Of a DNA stretch of 35,573 nucleotides, positions 19,185 through 27,883 are shown piece by piece. How positions within the stretch are numbered: the first letter of the stretch is position 1; each line of letters opens with the position of its first letter. Source of the DNA: an uncultured Bacteroidales bacterium. GTDB taxonomy: Bacteria > Bacteroidota > Bacteroidia > Bacteroidales > UBA932. The notes beneath the pieces were generated by a model, which had not been told where the DNA came from, did not search any database, and saw only the letters and a list, made by a program, of their open reading frames with translations. The stretch is taken from the NCBI GenBank assembly GCA_900319685.1, contig ONPI01000019.1, forward strand, positions 1-35,573. The letters are read 5' to 3'. Made by a program: the position numbers and the translations under genes.

Positions 19185-19192
19185 CAAATATA
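19185..19192 (-). promoter_or_regulatory. Bacteroidetes -7 element for the rsfS-ftsH-cdsA-psd operon
   Basis: On the minus strand the bases read TATATTTG, a full match to TAnnTTTG. The expected start site near 19178 would give a leader of about 33 bases before the rsfS ATG. No clear -33 TTTG is seen at the right distance. Confidence 0.55.
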
Positions 19193-19218
19193 ATAATTTA
19201 GAGGCAATTTCCGAACCA

Positions 19219-19959
19219 ATGGACAATCTGGTTTCAATTCAGTGGCTCGAAGAGACGGAATCCACTCAGGACGTGCTCAGGAACGGTATTCCTTCATATG
19301 ACAATCTGTCAGTGGTTGCGGCCAGGTTGCAGACAGCAGGACGCGGACAGCGCGGAAACCGGTGGTTCTCAGGAAAAGGAGAGAATCTTACCTTCTCCAT
19401 CCTCCTTAAGTTCGGTAACAGCGGAGGTTTCCCTTCCCTGCCGGTATCCGGCCAGTTCTCAATCTCTGAAGCCATATCATGCGGCATTTGCGACTACCTT
19501 GCGTCAAAAGGGATAGATTCCCACATAAAGTGGCCGAATGACATCTACGTACGCAACCGGAAGATCTGCGGGATGCTCATCGAGAACTCGCTCGCAGGAA
19601 GCAACATCTCATCAAGCGTCGTCGGCATAGGGTTGAATGTCAACCAGAGGGTTTTTCCTCCCCAGCTGGTCAATCCGACGTCGATGTCCCTCCTGACAGG
19701 AAATGAATATCTCCTCGAAGAGGAACTCATCATCCTGACCGGATTCCTTTTCCCTGGAGGTATACTGCCGGACCGCAGGGATGACTACCTCAGCCGGCTG
19801 TACCGTATCGGAGAGTTCCATGAATACACTGACTGTTCGGACGGAAGTGTTTTCGAGGGGAAGATTACAGGTGTGACAAAGGACGGACTGCTTCAGGTAG
19901 AAAACAGAAAAGGCGAACTTAAAGAGTTCGCCTTCAAAGAGATAAATTATATTATCTAA
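19219..19959 (+). CDS. birA: Biotin--[acetyl-CoA-carboxylase] ligase BirA, monofunctional
   Basis: The protein has 246 residues from the chosen ATG. It activates biotin with ATP and attaches it to biotin carrier proteins such as acetyl-CoA carboxylase AccB. Motifs: TESTQD near the N-terminus, the biotinyl-AMP loop GRGQRGNRWFSGKGENL, and the catalytic KWPNDIYV. A short C-terminal SH3-like domain follows (FEGKITGVTKDGLLQVE). There is no N-terminal helix-turn-helix, so it is a ligase only and not a repressor. A TTG start at 19165 would add 18 residues, but it lies inside the promoter element. The last 4 bp overlap rpe, and the rpe terminator lies within its last 50 bases. Confidence 0.93.
   Translation: MDNLVSIQWLEETESTQDVLRNGIPSYDNLSVVAARLQTAGRGQRGNRWFSGKGENLTFSILLKFGNSGGFPSLPVSGQFSISEAISCGICDYLASKGIDSHIKWPNDIYVRNRKICGMLIENSLAGSNISSSVVGIGLNVNQRVFPPQLVNPTSMSLLTGNEYLLEEELIILTGFLFPGGILPDRRDDYLSRLYRIGEFHEYTDCSDGSVFEGKITGVTKDGLLQVENRKGELKEFAFKEINYII
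19901..19934 (-). terminator. Intrinsic terminator of the dnaA-pepD-rpe group, embedded in the birA coding sequence
   Basis: A perfect 10-bp inverted repeat, AAGGCGAACT (19910-19919) and AGTTCGCCTT (19925-19934), has a 5-base loop. Read on the minus strand, the stem is followed by TTCTGTTTT (19909-19901), and together with the last TT of the stem it makes a T-rich run. It starts 22 bases past the rpe stop codon. On the plus strand the stem is followed by CAAAGAGATAAA, with no U-tract. Confidence 0.8.
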
Positions 19960-20609
19960 ATTCTTAATTGGGCTATCGCAGCCGCCGGGTCTTCTGCCTT
20001 GAAGACAGAACTGCCGGCAACGAGCATAGTAGCTCCCGCATCGATCAGCGCACGTGAATTTGCCGCGGAGACTCCCCCGTCGACCTCTATGTCCTTGGAT
20101 ATTCCCCGTGAAGTCATCTCATTCCTGAGAGCAGATATCCTGTCAAGGGAGCCTTCGATGAACTGCTGTCCTCCGAAGCCGGCGAAGACGGACATTATCA
20201 GGAAGAAATCCGCATCCTCGATGTATGGGAAGAGGCTCTCGACAGGGATGTCCGGATTGATCGCCAATCCCGCCTGGCAACCGCAGTCCTTGACCATGGC
20301 AAGGATATCGGAAGGGTTCTTGCCTTCCCGCAGTGCGGCTTCGAGATGGAAACTGATAAGGCCGGCACCCGCCTTGGCGAACCTCTCCACGTACTTGTCC
20401 GGATTGATGATCATGAGATGGACATCCATTGGGACGGTGACCACCTTGGCCATTGCCTCCACCAGCGGGAATCCGAATGAGATGTTGGGCACGAAGGTGC
20501 CGTCCATGACGTCCACGTGGAGCAGGTCGGCATTTTCGTTTACAATATCCAGATCTTTCCTGAGGTTCAGGAAATCACCGGCGAGTATGGAAGGAGCAAT
20601 CTTCAGCAT
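19956..20609 (-). CDS. rpe: Ribulose-phosphate 3-epimerase
   Basis: The protein has 217 residues. It interconverts ribulose 5-phosphate and xylulose 5-phosphate in the pentose phosphate pathway. It is a TIM barrel with the family motifs APSILAGDF (5-13), LLHVDVMDGTFVPNISFG (29-46, metal-binding His and Asp), MDVHLMI, FAGFGGQQFIEG and the C-terminal EVDGGVSAAN. All metal ligands are present. It lies 3 bases after pepD and is convergent with birA, with a 4-bp overlap. An intrinsic terminator begins 22 bases past the stop. Confidence 0.97.
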   Translation of the reverse strand: MLKIAPSILAGDFLNLRKDLDIVNENADLLHVDVMDGTFVPNISFGFPLVEAMAKVVTVPMDVHLMIINPDKYVERFAKAGAGLISFHLEAALREGKNPSDILAMVKDCGCQAGLAINPDIPVESLFPYIEDADFFLIMSVFAGFGGQQFIEGSLDRISALRNEMTSRGISKDIEVDGGVSAANSRALIDAGATMLVAGSSVFKAEDPAAAIAQLRI

Positions 20610-20612
20610 GGT

Positions 20613-22037
20613 CTATTCAAAACTGGTCACGACATCGGCAAGATGCTTGGTAAACTTGTCCAGGGAAGCCAGCTCGAGTTTCTCTCCTGGAGCGTGGACG
20701 CCACGCAGGGTCGGCCCGAAGGAAATCATGTCGAGGTCTCCGAACTTCTCTCCGAAGAGTCCGCATTCCAGACCAGCGTGTATTGCCTTGACCTCAGGGT
20801 CGCATCCGAAGAGTTTCCTGTATGAATCTACGCATACCTTGAGGATGTTGGAATTGAGGTTAGGTTTCCATCCAGGATACTCGGAGGCGTGTACGACCTC
20901 TGCACCGGCAAGGAGGAAACAGGCTTCAACCTTGTCCGCCATCATCTTCCGCTGCGAAGTGATGGAGCTTCTCTGGCTCGTGACCACTTCGATCAAGCCG
21001 CGCTTCTGCATCCTGACAGCAGCCAGGTTGCTGGAAGTCTCCACCAGTCCATCGATGTCCTGGCTCATGGTTTCCACGCCGTGAGGGCATGCCAGAAGGG
21101 CGCTGATGAGCCTGCGTGCCACGTCATTGTCCATTGGTTTCTCAGTGCAGCGGAACTTTCCTGCAGTGAACAGAACGTCCGGATCCGAAACGAAATATTC
21201 CTTGCGGACCGAATCGCCGAAATCCTTGAAGCGGGCTACAGTTGCAGACGGGTCGGGGACGGCCACGATGGCTTCGCATTCACGGGCTATCGCATTCGGT
21301 TTGTTCCCACCCTTGAACATGACCAGCTGCATGCCGGATTGCTTCTCTGAATACAGGAAACGGGCCATCAGCTGAATCGTGTTGACACGTCCCTTGTTGA
21401 TATCGTCGCCGCTATGTCCGCCGATGGCATTGCCGATGTCCAGTTTCACAGGTTTGAAACCGGGATGGAAGTCTTCCTGGGTATATTTGAAACAAGCACG
21501 GGTGTCTATTCCTCCGGCGCATCCTATGAACATCTGGCCTTCGTCCTCAGAATCCAGGTTGATCAATGTCCTGCCAGTGAAAAAGCCGCTTTCCATCCCG
21601 AAGGCTCCGTCCATTCCGGTCTCTTCCGAGATCGTGAATACGCATTCTATCCTTCCCATCGGGAGGTCGCTTTCAAGCAAAGCCAGCATCGCGGCGATAC
21701 CGATACCATCATCCGCACCGAGAGTGGTATCCTTGGCGATCATCCAGCCGTCTTCCACGCAATACTCGATCGGATCCTTCAGGAAATCGTGGCTGGTACC
21801 GCTTCTCTTTTCGCATACCATGTCCTGGTGCCCCTGGAGTACAAGCGTTGGAACGCTCTCCTTCCCGGCCGAAGCTTCCTTTACAATGCAGACGTTGCCG
21901 ATCTTGTCGGTCCTGCATTCCAGATTCCTGTCCTTGGCGAATTGCTGCAGATACGCAGTCATCGGTTCCTCGTGACCCGATTCCCTCGGGATACGGGTGA
22001 TCTCCTTGAAGATTTCAAGTACTTTTTCAGAATTCAT
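20613..22037 (-). CDS. pepD: Aminoacyl-histidine dipeptidase / peptidase D (M20 family)
   Basis: The protein has 474 residues, close to E. coli PepD. It is a cytoplasmic zinc aminopeptidase that cleaves Xaa-His and other dipeptides. Family features in order: EITRIPRESGHEEPM near the N-terminus, LQGHQDMVCEK (metal His and Asp), TTLGADDGIGIAAMLALLE (bridging Asp), EETGMDGAFGM (catalytic Glu pair), NLDSEDEG, GGHSGDDI and AIHAGLECGLFGEK. It sits 21 bases after dnaA and 3 before rpe, so all three may be one transcript. Confidence 0.95.
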   Translation of the reverse strand: MNSEKVLEIFKEITRIPRESGHEEPMTAYLQQFAKDRNLECRTDKIGNVCIVKEASAGKESVPTLVLQGHQDMVCEKRSGTSHDFLKDPIEYCVEDGWMIAKDTTLGADDGIGIAAMLALLESDLPMGRIECVFTISEETGMDGAFGMESGFFTGRTLINLDSEDEGQMFIGCAGGIDTRACFKYTQEDFHPGFKPVKLDIGNAIGGHSGDDINKGRVNTIQLMARFLYSEKQSGMQLVMFKGGNKPNAIARECEAIVAVPDPSATVARFKDFGDSVRKEYFVSDPDVLFTAGKFRCTEKPMDNDVARRLISALLACPHGVETMSQDIDGLVETSSNLAAVRMQKRGLIEVVTSQRSSITSQRKMMADKVEACFLLAGAEVVHASEYPGWKPNLNSNILKVCVDSYRKLFGCDPEVKAIHAGLECGLFGEKFGDLDMISFGPTLRGVHAPGEKLELASLDKFTKHLADVVTSFE

Positions 22038-22058
22038 ATGATACCTGTCTTTCCAGTA

Positions 22059-23486
22059 TTATCTGGCTACAGGCACAAGCATCTTTTCAATATCAGTGAC
22101 GTATTGCCTGAACAACTTGTCAGTAGCCATCAGGTCAGACACTGTCGTGCATGCGTGCAGCACTGTAGCGTGGTCTTTTCCTCCAAGTTCCATACCAATC
22201 GTGGACAGCGAACATCCGCCTATCAGGTTGCGGCTCATGTACATGGCTATCTGCCTAGCCTGGACGATCTGCCTCTTCCTGGACTTGGACAGAAGGGTCT
22301 CGCGGGTGATGTTGAAATACTCGCAAACAACATCCTGGACCTTGTCGATGGTCACTTCGTTCTGTTCTTCGCTGACGATGTTGCCGGTGACGTGCTCGGC
22401 GAGTTCGCGTGTGATCTCCTCGTGGCAAAGGGTGGCATTGGCTATCAAGGATATGAGAGCGCCCTCCAGTTCGCGGAAATTGGAACGTATCTTAGTGGCG
22501 AGGAGGTCGAGGACATCTTCACTGACCGTAACTCCCTCTCGTTCGCACCTGGACTTGAGCATGGCGAGCCTGGTCTCGTGGTCGGGTTTCCTCAACTCGA
22601 CAGAGAGACCCCATTTGAACCTGGAAAGAAGCCTTTCTTCGAAGTTCATCAGGTCTACCGGAGCCCTGTCAGATGTGAACACCAGTTGTTTGCCGGACTG
22701 ATGGAGATGATTGAATATGTTGAAGAAAGCGTTCTGCGAAGCGGGACCGATCAGTTCCTGGATATCGTCCACGATGAGGACATCGATCCGCATGTAGAAC
22801 GCCATGAAGTCGGTCAGCTTGTTCTGGACGTTCACCGCATTCACGTATTGTGTGCGGAATTCATTGCCGGTGACATAGAGTACCACCAGGTCGGGATAGG
22901 CATCGTGAATAGCGATTCCTATGGCCTGTGCGAGATGGGTTTTCCCCAGACCGGGTCCACCGAAGATGAACAATGGATTGAAAGGAGTCTTCCCCGGAGC
23001 GTCGGAAATGCTTACGCCGGCGTGGAACCCCATCTTGTTGCACTCCCCCTTGACGAGGTTGTCGAAGCAATACGCTGGATTGAGCCTAGGATTGATCTTC
23101 ACCTTCTGGATGCCCGGGAATACGAACGGTCCTGGATTGCCCGATGGCTGGAAGGTATTGATCATCACAGGTTTGTTCTCAGGAATGTTGCTGTGTGACG
23201 CGGTGAATACCATCGCAGCTTCCTTCTTGACCGGATGTACTCTGTAAAGAAGCTTGGCGTCCGGGCCGATAACTCTCCGGAGTGTCATCTTGATGATCGG
23301 AAGGTACGCTTCCTCAAGATAGCTCCTGAAAAAATCGGTCGGTACTTCAACAGTCAGGGTGGAGCCCTCGAGAGATACCGGAACGATGGTCTTGAACCAT
23401 ACGTTGAACTGCTTCGGATCTACGTTTTGCTCGAAGATACGAAGACATTCGTCCCATACTGAAATATGTCTTTCCAGTTCTGTCAT
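22059..23486 (-). CDS. dnaA: Chromosomal replication initiator protein DnaA
   Basis: The protein has 475 residues. It binds DnaA boxes at oriC and opens the duplex. Domain I (~1-80) starts WDECLRIFEQNVDPKQFNVWF. A variable linker follows (~85-130). The AAA+ domain has Walker A GGPGLGKT (176-183), Walker B VLIVDDIQ and the sensor-1 region VFTSDRAP. Domain IV ends with the DNA-binding signature GGKDHATVLHA. All parts are complete. The neighbours are pepD and a cell-wall amidase, not dnaN/recF. The upstream 300 bases are AT-rich and gene-free. Confidence 0.97.
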   Translation of the reverse strand: MTELERHISVWDECLRIFEQNVDPKQFNVWFKTIVPVSLEGSTLTVEVPTDFFRSYLEEAYLPIIKMTLRRVIGPDAKLLYRVHPVKKEAAMVFTASHSNIPENKPVMINTFQPSGNPGPFVFPGIQKVKINPRLNPAYCFDNLVKGECNKMGFHAGVSISDAPGKTPFNPLFIFGGPGLGKTHLAQAIGIAIHDAYPDLVVLYVTGNEFRTQYVNAVNVQNKLTDFMAFYMRIDVLIVDDIQELIGPASQNAFFNIFNHLHQSGKQLVFTSDRAPVDLMNFEERLLSRFKWGLSVELRKPDHETRLAMLKSRCEREGVTVSEDVLDLLATKIRSNFRELEGALISLIANATLCHEEITRELAEHVTGNIVSEEQNEVTIDKVQDVVCEYFNITRETLLSKSRKRQIVQARQIAMYMSRNLIGGCSLSTIGMELGGKDHATVLHACTTVSDLMATDKLFRQYVTDIEKMLVPVAR

Positions 23487-23787
23487 TCCGGTCTTTGAAA
23501 GTGAAGTTGCAGGGAGATGGTGTCCCCTCGCTTTAGCTAATGCAAAATTGGGGGAAAATTAATTCATAAAAAAACTTTTTTAGTATTGTTTTTGATTTTT
23601 ATTTTCTTTATATAAAAGTTCAAAGCCAGGATTGTTCTTATTTTTTAACTTATTATATTACAATTACTTACAGTGATGTATATCCATAAGTATCGTAGAA
23701 GCCAACAGTTACAATTTATAATAATTCCAAATTAGGATATAAACGATTTATCCCCTGTACAACATGCTGCAAAAGGGGAAAATCCAA
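23487..23787. other. AT-rich intergenic region between dnaA and the amidase gene
   Basis: There is no credible gene here. Both flanking genes are on the minus strand, so this holds the dnaA promoter/leader and the amidase 3' flank. On the minus strand CAATTTTG (23550-23543) is one base off TAnnTTTG and would give a dnaA leader of about 50 bases. A 6-bp inverted repeat, TCCCCT (23751-23756) and AGGGGA (23774-23779), has a 17-base loop just past the amidase stop; it has no good U-tract, so it is only a weak terminator candidate. I find no clean DnaA box (TTATNCACA); the nearest is TTATCCCCT at about 23748-23756. An origin is possible but not shown. Confidence 0.5.
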
Positions 23788-24924
23788 TTATTTGATTCTT
23801 GAAAATTCGCCGTTTTCTATCTTTACGAGGAAAGAATCCGGGAAGGATTTCTTGAGCTTTTCAAAAGCTGTGGAAGCGGTGGATAGATCGTCGGAAAATC
23901 CTATCACATATTTATAATATTTACCGGCCGGATATTTCTTGAAAGGATTGCCTTTGAAGAATGGATCGGAGGATGGCAGGACCTTGGATGTCACAAGCAC
24001 CTGGGTACCGTATGTGATGGAATTCCCGGATTCGGGAACGGTCTCCTCGGCGGGAACATCTTCTTCCTCTACCGGAGTCTTGGCTTCAGTGGCTGAAGCG
24101 GTGCCTCCGTCATAATCTTTCTTGTACCTCTTGAAAGCATCGAACAGGTCGGAGGCGATCTTGTCCCTCCCCTGTTCCGTGATCAGTGCTTCCCTGTCCC
24201 CGTCGTTGGACATGAAACCGCATTCCACCAGCACCGCGGGCATAGCAGTGCGCCAGAGGACATAGAAAGGATCCTGGGATATCCCCCGGCTCCTGCGTAT
24301 CGCTCCCCCCTTCATCTCCTGGTCCACGTATTGTGCGAACTTGAAACTCTGCTCCAGATGCGCGTTCTGCATCAGGTTCATGAATATGTACGATTCGGGG
24401 TCGTTCGGATCGAAGCCCTCGTATTTCGTGGTGTAGTCGTCCTCCAGCTTTATTACGGAGTTCTCCCTTCGTACGACGTCCATGTTTCCTGCGTAGAGGT
24501 CCCTGTTCCTGCTGGTATATTGGCCGAGGATGTGGACGGAATACCCGTTCGGACCGCCTTTCTTACCTTCCACCGAATTTACATGGATGGAAATGAACAG
24601 GTTGGCCTTGTTCCGGTTGGCGATGTCCGCCCTTCCCTGCAGTTCAACGAACTTGTCCGTGCTCCTGGTCATGATGACCTTGACTTCCGGATAACTGGAG
24701 CGGATCTTTTCGGCAAGCCTTTTGGATATGTCTAGGACGACGGTCTTTTCCATCGTCTTGCCGCTCGGACTGATGCACCCTGCATCCTTTCCTCCGTGAC
24801 CCGGGTCGATCACCACGGTGGACAGCTTCAGCGCAGTGCCGGAATTCTGCCCGAAGCAGGCAAAACCCGTCGCTGAAAGCGCACAAAGCGCGAGTACGGC
24901 AAGAAAATTGCGAAGGTTAACCAA
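23788..24924 (-). CDS. N-acetylmuramoyl-L-alanine amidase (Amidase_3) with C-terminal SPOR-like region
   Basis: From the chosen TTG at 24924 the protein has 378 residues beginning MVNLRNFLAVLALCALSATGFACFGQ, a good export signal. An ATG at 24969 would add 15 residues, but it lies upstream of the likely -7 element. The enzyme cuts the amide bond between muramic acid and the stem peptide in peptidoglycan. Zinc/catalytic residues (TTG numbering): H43 in DPGHGG, E59 in MEKTVVLDI, H114 in SIHVNS and E234 in VLVECGF. The C-terminal ~75 residues (YKYVIGFSDDLSTASTAFEKLKKSF region) resemble a SPOR-type peptidoglycan-binding domain after a low-complexity acidic linker. The gene is divergent from the LptD-like gene. 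Confidence 0.9.
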   Translation of the reverse strand: MVNLRNFLAVLALCALSATGFACFGQNSGTALKLSTVVIDPGHGGKDAGCISPSGKTMEKTVVLDISKRLAEKIRSSYPEVKVIMTRSTDKFVELQGRADIANRNKANLFISIHVNSVEGKKGGPNGYSVHILGQYTSRNRDLYAGNMDVVRRENSVIKLEDDYTTKYEGFDPNDPESYIFMNLMQNAHLEQSFKFAQYVDQEMKGGAIRRSRGISQDPFYVLWRTAMPAVLVECGFMSNDGDREALITEQGRDKIASDLFDAFKRYKKDYDGGTASATEAKTPVEEEDVPAEETVPESGNSITYGTQVLVTSKVLPSSDPFFKGNPFKKYPAGKYYKYVIGFSDDLSTASTAFEKLKKSFPDSFLVKIENGEFSRIK

Positions 24925-24940
24925 AATAGTAGTATATTTG
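24907..24940 (+). promoter_or_regulatory. Bacteroidetes promoter for the LptD-like gene
   Basis: TATATTTG at 24933-24940 matches TAnnTTTG. ATTG at 24907-24910 lies 22 bases upstream, close to the TTTG -33 element at 19-21. Initiation 5-8 bases downstream gives a leader of about 16-19 bases before the TTG start at 24964. Confidence 0.55.
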
Positions 24941-24947
24941 TTGCTTG

Positions 24948-24977
24948 CAAATTTAGAAAAAAATTGCATTTAAGAAA
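24948..24977 (-). promoter_or_regulatory. Bacteroidetes promoter for the amidase gene
   Basis: On the minus strand TAAATTTG (24955-24948) matches TAnnTTTG, with TTTC (24977-24974) 18 bases upstream as a near -33 element. Initiation at about 24940-24943 gives a 16-19 base leader to the TTG at 24924. This is the reason for preferring that start. Confidence 0.55.
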
Positions 24978-27804
24978 GCACACCAGCAGCATTATCCTGG
25001 CAGCGGCAATCGTCAGCATCGGAGGCTTCTCGATGTTCGCCCAGGATTCGATCAGGGACAGAAGGCTCGGAAGGCCCTCGGTCGTTGATCGTGCGGTTGC
25101 TTCCGTTAAAGGCCAATTGCCTGACACGCAGGTTGTTTCTTCCCCTGCGGCAAGTGAAAGGACGATCCTCCAGCTACCCGATACGACACGCGTCGGTGCC
25201 GACACATCGACCGTCCGTGATTCCGCGACCATGGCCAGGGATTCCATCAGGCTGGCGGATTCCACGGCAAGGGCGGACTCGCTCGAGATGCTGAGGAAAA
25301 GCTCCGTGTCCAGGCCTGCTTTCTCCGGGGCGAAGGATTCGGTCCGCCAGGACTTCTCAAACGGCCAGCGCAAGATGTACTACTGGGGAGACGTTCAGGT
25401 CTCGTACGAGAACCTGCAGCTGACGGCCGATTACATGGAATACGACATGGCGACAGGTATCGTATTCGCAAGGGGCACGTATGACTCCCTGAACCATACA
25501 TGGAAAGGCCAGCCGGTAATGACCCAGGGCAGCCAGACCTTCAACATGGAAGAGGTCCGTTACAACTTCAACACCCGCAAGGCCAGGATCACCAACATGA
25601 TCACCCGCGAGGACGAAGGAATCCTCCATGGCCGGAACATCAAGATGATGCCGGACAAGTCCATCAACATAACCCAGGGTAAATATACCGTATGCGACTT
25701 GGAGCATCCCCACTACTACATGAAACTCTCTTCTGCCAAGGTTGTGACCAAGCCTTCCCGGAAGACAGTGTTCGGACCTGCCCATCTGGTCGTGGAGGAT
25801 GTGGACCTTCCGTTCATAGGCATTCCGTTCGGATTCATTCCGGAACGACCTGAGCGGGCGACCGGTTTCCTGATGCCTTCATTCGGAGAAGAAACCGCGC
25901 GAGGATTCTATTTCAGGGACGCTGGAATGTATTTCGTCATCGGCGATTATTTCGACTTGTCCCTGACCGGTGACTATTATACCCTCGGTTCCTGGGCCGC
26001 AGACCTGAATTCCAGGTATATGGTCAAGTACAGGTTCTCCGGAAACCTTTCCCTCAATTATTCGGTCGACCAGACCGGTGAGCGCGGAAGTACCGATTTC
26101 TTCCAGACAAAGAACTTCGGTGTCAGGTGGTCCCATCAGCAGGACCCCAAGGCCCATCCGGGGACTTCGTTCTCTGCATCGGTCAACTTCTCCAGCCCTT
26201 CGAACAGCAGGTACAACTCCAGGAGCGTCTCCGAGGCACTGCAGAACCAGATATCGTCTTCTGTTTCATATTCGAAGAACTGGAACGGAAAGTTCAACCT
26301 CTCCGTCAATGCCCTGCACAGCCAGAATTCGCGCGACAGTTCATATTCCTTCACCCTTCCTAACATCACCTTCTCGGTGTCCAGGTTCTATCCTTTCAAA
26401 CTCAAGAACCGCATCGGAAAGGAGAGGTTCTATGAGAAGTTCTCCCTGGCGTACAACACTTCCATCCAGAACAAGATCAATTTCAAGGCATCCGAGTTCG
26501 GAGAGCCAGGCTTCTTCGACAAGTTCCAGAACGGAATGGCCCACAATTTCACGATAGGCCTGCCTGATTTCACCTTGTTGAAGTATTTCAACGTGACGCC
26601 GTCCGTGAACTACGGAATGAACTGGTTCTTCAGGCAGAACAACGTTTATTTCGACCCTGAGACGAACAGCGTGGTTACGGAGCAGGGCAAGCAGTTCGCG
26701 GCATTCGGTGCAACCCACAATTACTCCGGGTCGGTCTCCATGAGTACGCGAGTGTACGGAATGTACAACTTCGGCAAATACCACAGACTGCAGGCGATAA
26801 GGCACGTTATCTCACCTAGCATGAGCCTGAACCTCAGCCCTGACAAGGGCAAGGCCTTCAATGGCTGGCGTACGCTCAATTACGTAGATACGCTCGGAAA
26901 CGAGAAATCCTACGACTACAACATCTATGCGGGCCAGCTGGGTTCGGTACCCGGCAAGGGTAAGTCGGCTACGATGTCCCTGTCCCTGGGTAACAACCTC
27001 GAAGCGAAGGTCAGGGATATGAATGATACCACCGGGAACGGAACCAAGAAGATCAAGTTGCTCGACCAGATGAACATTTCCACCGGATACAACTTCCTGG
27101 CGGACTCGCTTAAGATGAACAACGTCAGTGTGTCGATGTCTACCTCTATATTCGGCAAGCTCGGAATCAACGGTAACCTGAACTTCGACCCTTACGCCAT
27201 CGATGAACGCGGAAGGAAGATCAACAAATACAACATCGTCCAGACCGGCCACCCGCTGAGGCTTACGAACTTCAGTGCGTCCATGTCCTATACTTTGTCA
27301 GGCAAGGGTACTGTCAAGGGCAATGATGGTTCCAAGAAATCCGGAGGCGGTGATTCGGGTTCCAGCCCTGCAGATTACTACCGCAGGATATACAACCATC
27401 CGATCACTAACGAGTACATCCCTGGCGGATGGTTGTACTACACCAATCCGAATGTTCCATGGAGCATCAACCTGAACTATTCCCTGTCGATGTCGCGGTC
27501 GTACAACTGGACGAACAACCAGAGGGTCCGCAAGGATAATTACACACAGACGCTGGGTGTTTCAGGCAACTTGCAGCTGACACCGAAGATGTCGTTGCAG
27601 GCACAGTCAGGATGGGATTTCGTGGCAATGAAGATGACGACGTCCCAGGTATCTTTCCGATACGACCTCCACTGTTTCAACATCCAGGTTTCCTGGGTCC
27701 CTACCGGAATGTACCAGTCATATTCCTTCCTGATTTCGGCAAACGCTGCGGCTCTCGCGGACCTGCTCCGGTTCAAGAAGAGCACCAGCTACTGGGACAA
27801 TTAG
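24964..27804 (+). CDS. LptD-like outer-membrane LPS assembly protein (OstA domain plus barrel)
   Basis: The protein has 946 residues. It starts on TTG (24964); the next in-frame ATG would remove most of the signal peptide ([25 protein letters not shown], cleavage after AQ near 27). A low-complexity Ser/Asp/Arg-rich stretch (~28-125) follows. An OstA/LptA-type beta-jellyroll segment starts at ~138 ([23 protein letters not shown]). From ~300 on, repeated aromatic beta strands form a large C-terminal barrel. A Gly/Ser/Lys-rich loop is seen around 775-805. In LptD the OstA part receives LPS from the periplasmic bridge and the barrel inserts it in the outer leaflet. Bacteroidetes homologues are annotated as putative LptD, and that is how far I go. 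Confidence 0.83.
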   Translation: MHLRKHTSSIILAAAIVSIGGFSMFAQDSIRDRRLGRPSVVDRAVASVKGQLPDTQVVSSPAASERTILQLPDTTRVGADTSTVRDSATMARDSIRLADSTARADSLEMLRKSSVSRPAFSGAKDSVRQDFSNGQRKMYYWGDVQVSYENLQLTADYMEYDMATGIVFARGTYDSLNHTWKGQPVMTQGSQTFNMEEVRYNFNTRKARITNMITREDEGILHGRNIKMMPDKSINITQGKYTVCDLEHPHYYMKLSSAKVVTKPSRKTVFGPAHLVVEDVDLPFIGIPFGFIPERPERATGFLMPSFGEETARGFYFRDAGMYFVIGDYFDLSLTGDYYTLGSWAADLNSRYMVKYRFSGNLSLNYSVDQTGERGSTDFFQTKNFGVRWSHQQDPKAHPGTSFSASVNFSSPSNSRYNSRSVSEALQNQISSSVSYSKNWNGKFNLSVNALHSQNSRDSSYSFTLPNITFSVSRFYPFKLKNRIGKERFYEKFSLAYNTSIQNKINFKASEFGEPGFFDKFQNGMAHNFTIGLPDFTLLKYFNVTPSVNYGMNWFFRQNNVYFDPETNSVVTEQGKQFAAFGATHNYSGSVSMSTRVYGMYNFGKYHRLQAIRHVISPSMSLNLSPDKGKAFNGWRTLNYVDTLGNEKSYDYNIYAGQLGSVPGKGKSATMSLSLGNNLEAKVRDMNDTTGNGTKKIKLLDQMNISTGYNFLADSLKMNNVSVSMSTSIFGKLGINGNLNFDPYAIDERGRKINKYNIVQTGHPLRLTNFSASMSYTLSGKGTVKGNDGSKKSGGGDSGSSPADYYRRIYNHPITNEYIPGGWLYYTNPNVPWSINLNYSLSMSRSYNWTNNQRVRKDNYTQTLGVSGNLQLTPKMSLQAQSGWDFVAMKMTTSQVSFRYDLHCFNIQVSWVPTGMYQSYSFLISANAAALADLLRFKKSTSYWDN

Positions 27805-27806
27805 TT

Positions 27807-27837
27807 TTTGCAGATACCATATTTATTCCTATATTTG
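27807..27837 (+). promoter_or_regulatory. Bacteroidetes promoter for rho
   Basis: TTTG (27807-27810), a 19-base spacer and TATATTTG (27830-27837) match the TTTG-N19-TAnnTTTG consensus in full. The start site should fall near 27843-27845, giving a leader of about 40 bases to the rho ATG. This is the best promoter in the window and lies directly after the LptD-like stop codon. Confidence 0.8.
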
Positions 27838-27883
27838 CACGTCTTCCGCAATACCTCACATTTTCGGGAAGGCATTCAGCATT

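Noticed and set aside
21414..23198. A 594-codon open frame on the plus strand, antisense to pepD and dnaA
   Set aside because: It lies wholly opposite two well-recognised genes and crosses from one to the other. The translation shows no family motif. Long antisense frames are common here because of codon bias.
23487..23787. Calling this region oriC
   Set aside because: Only one poor match to a DnaA box is seen, and dnaA is not always next to the origin in Bacteroidetes. Left as a possibility only.
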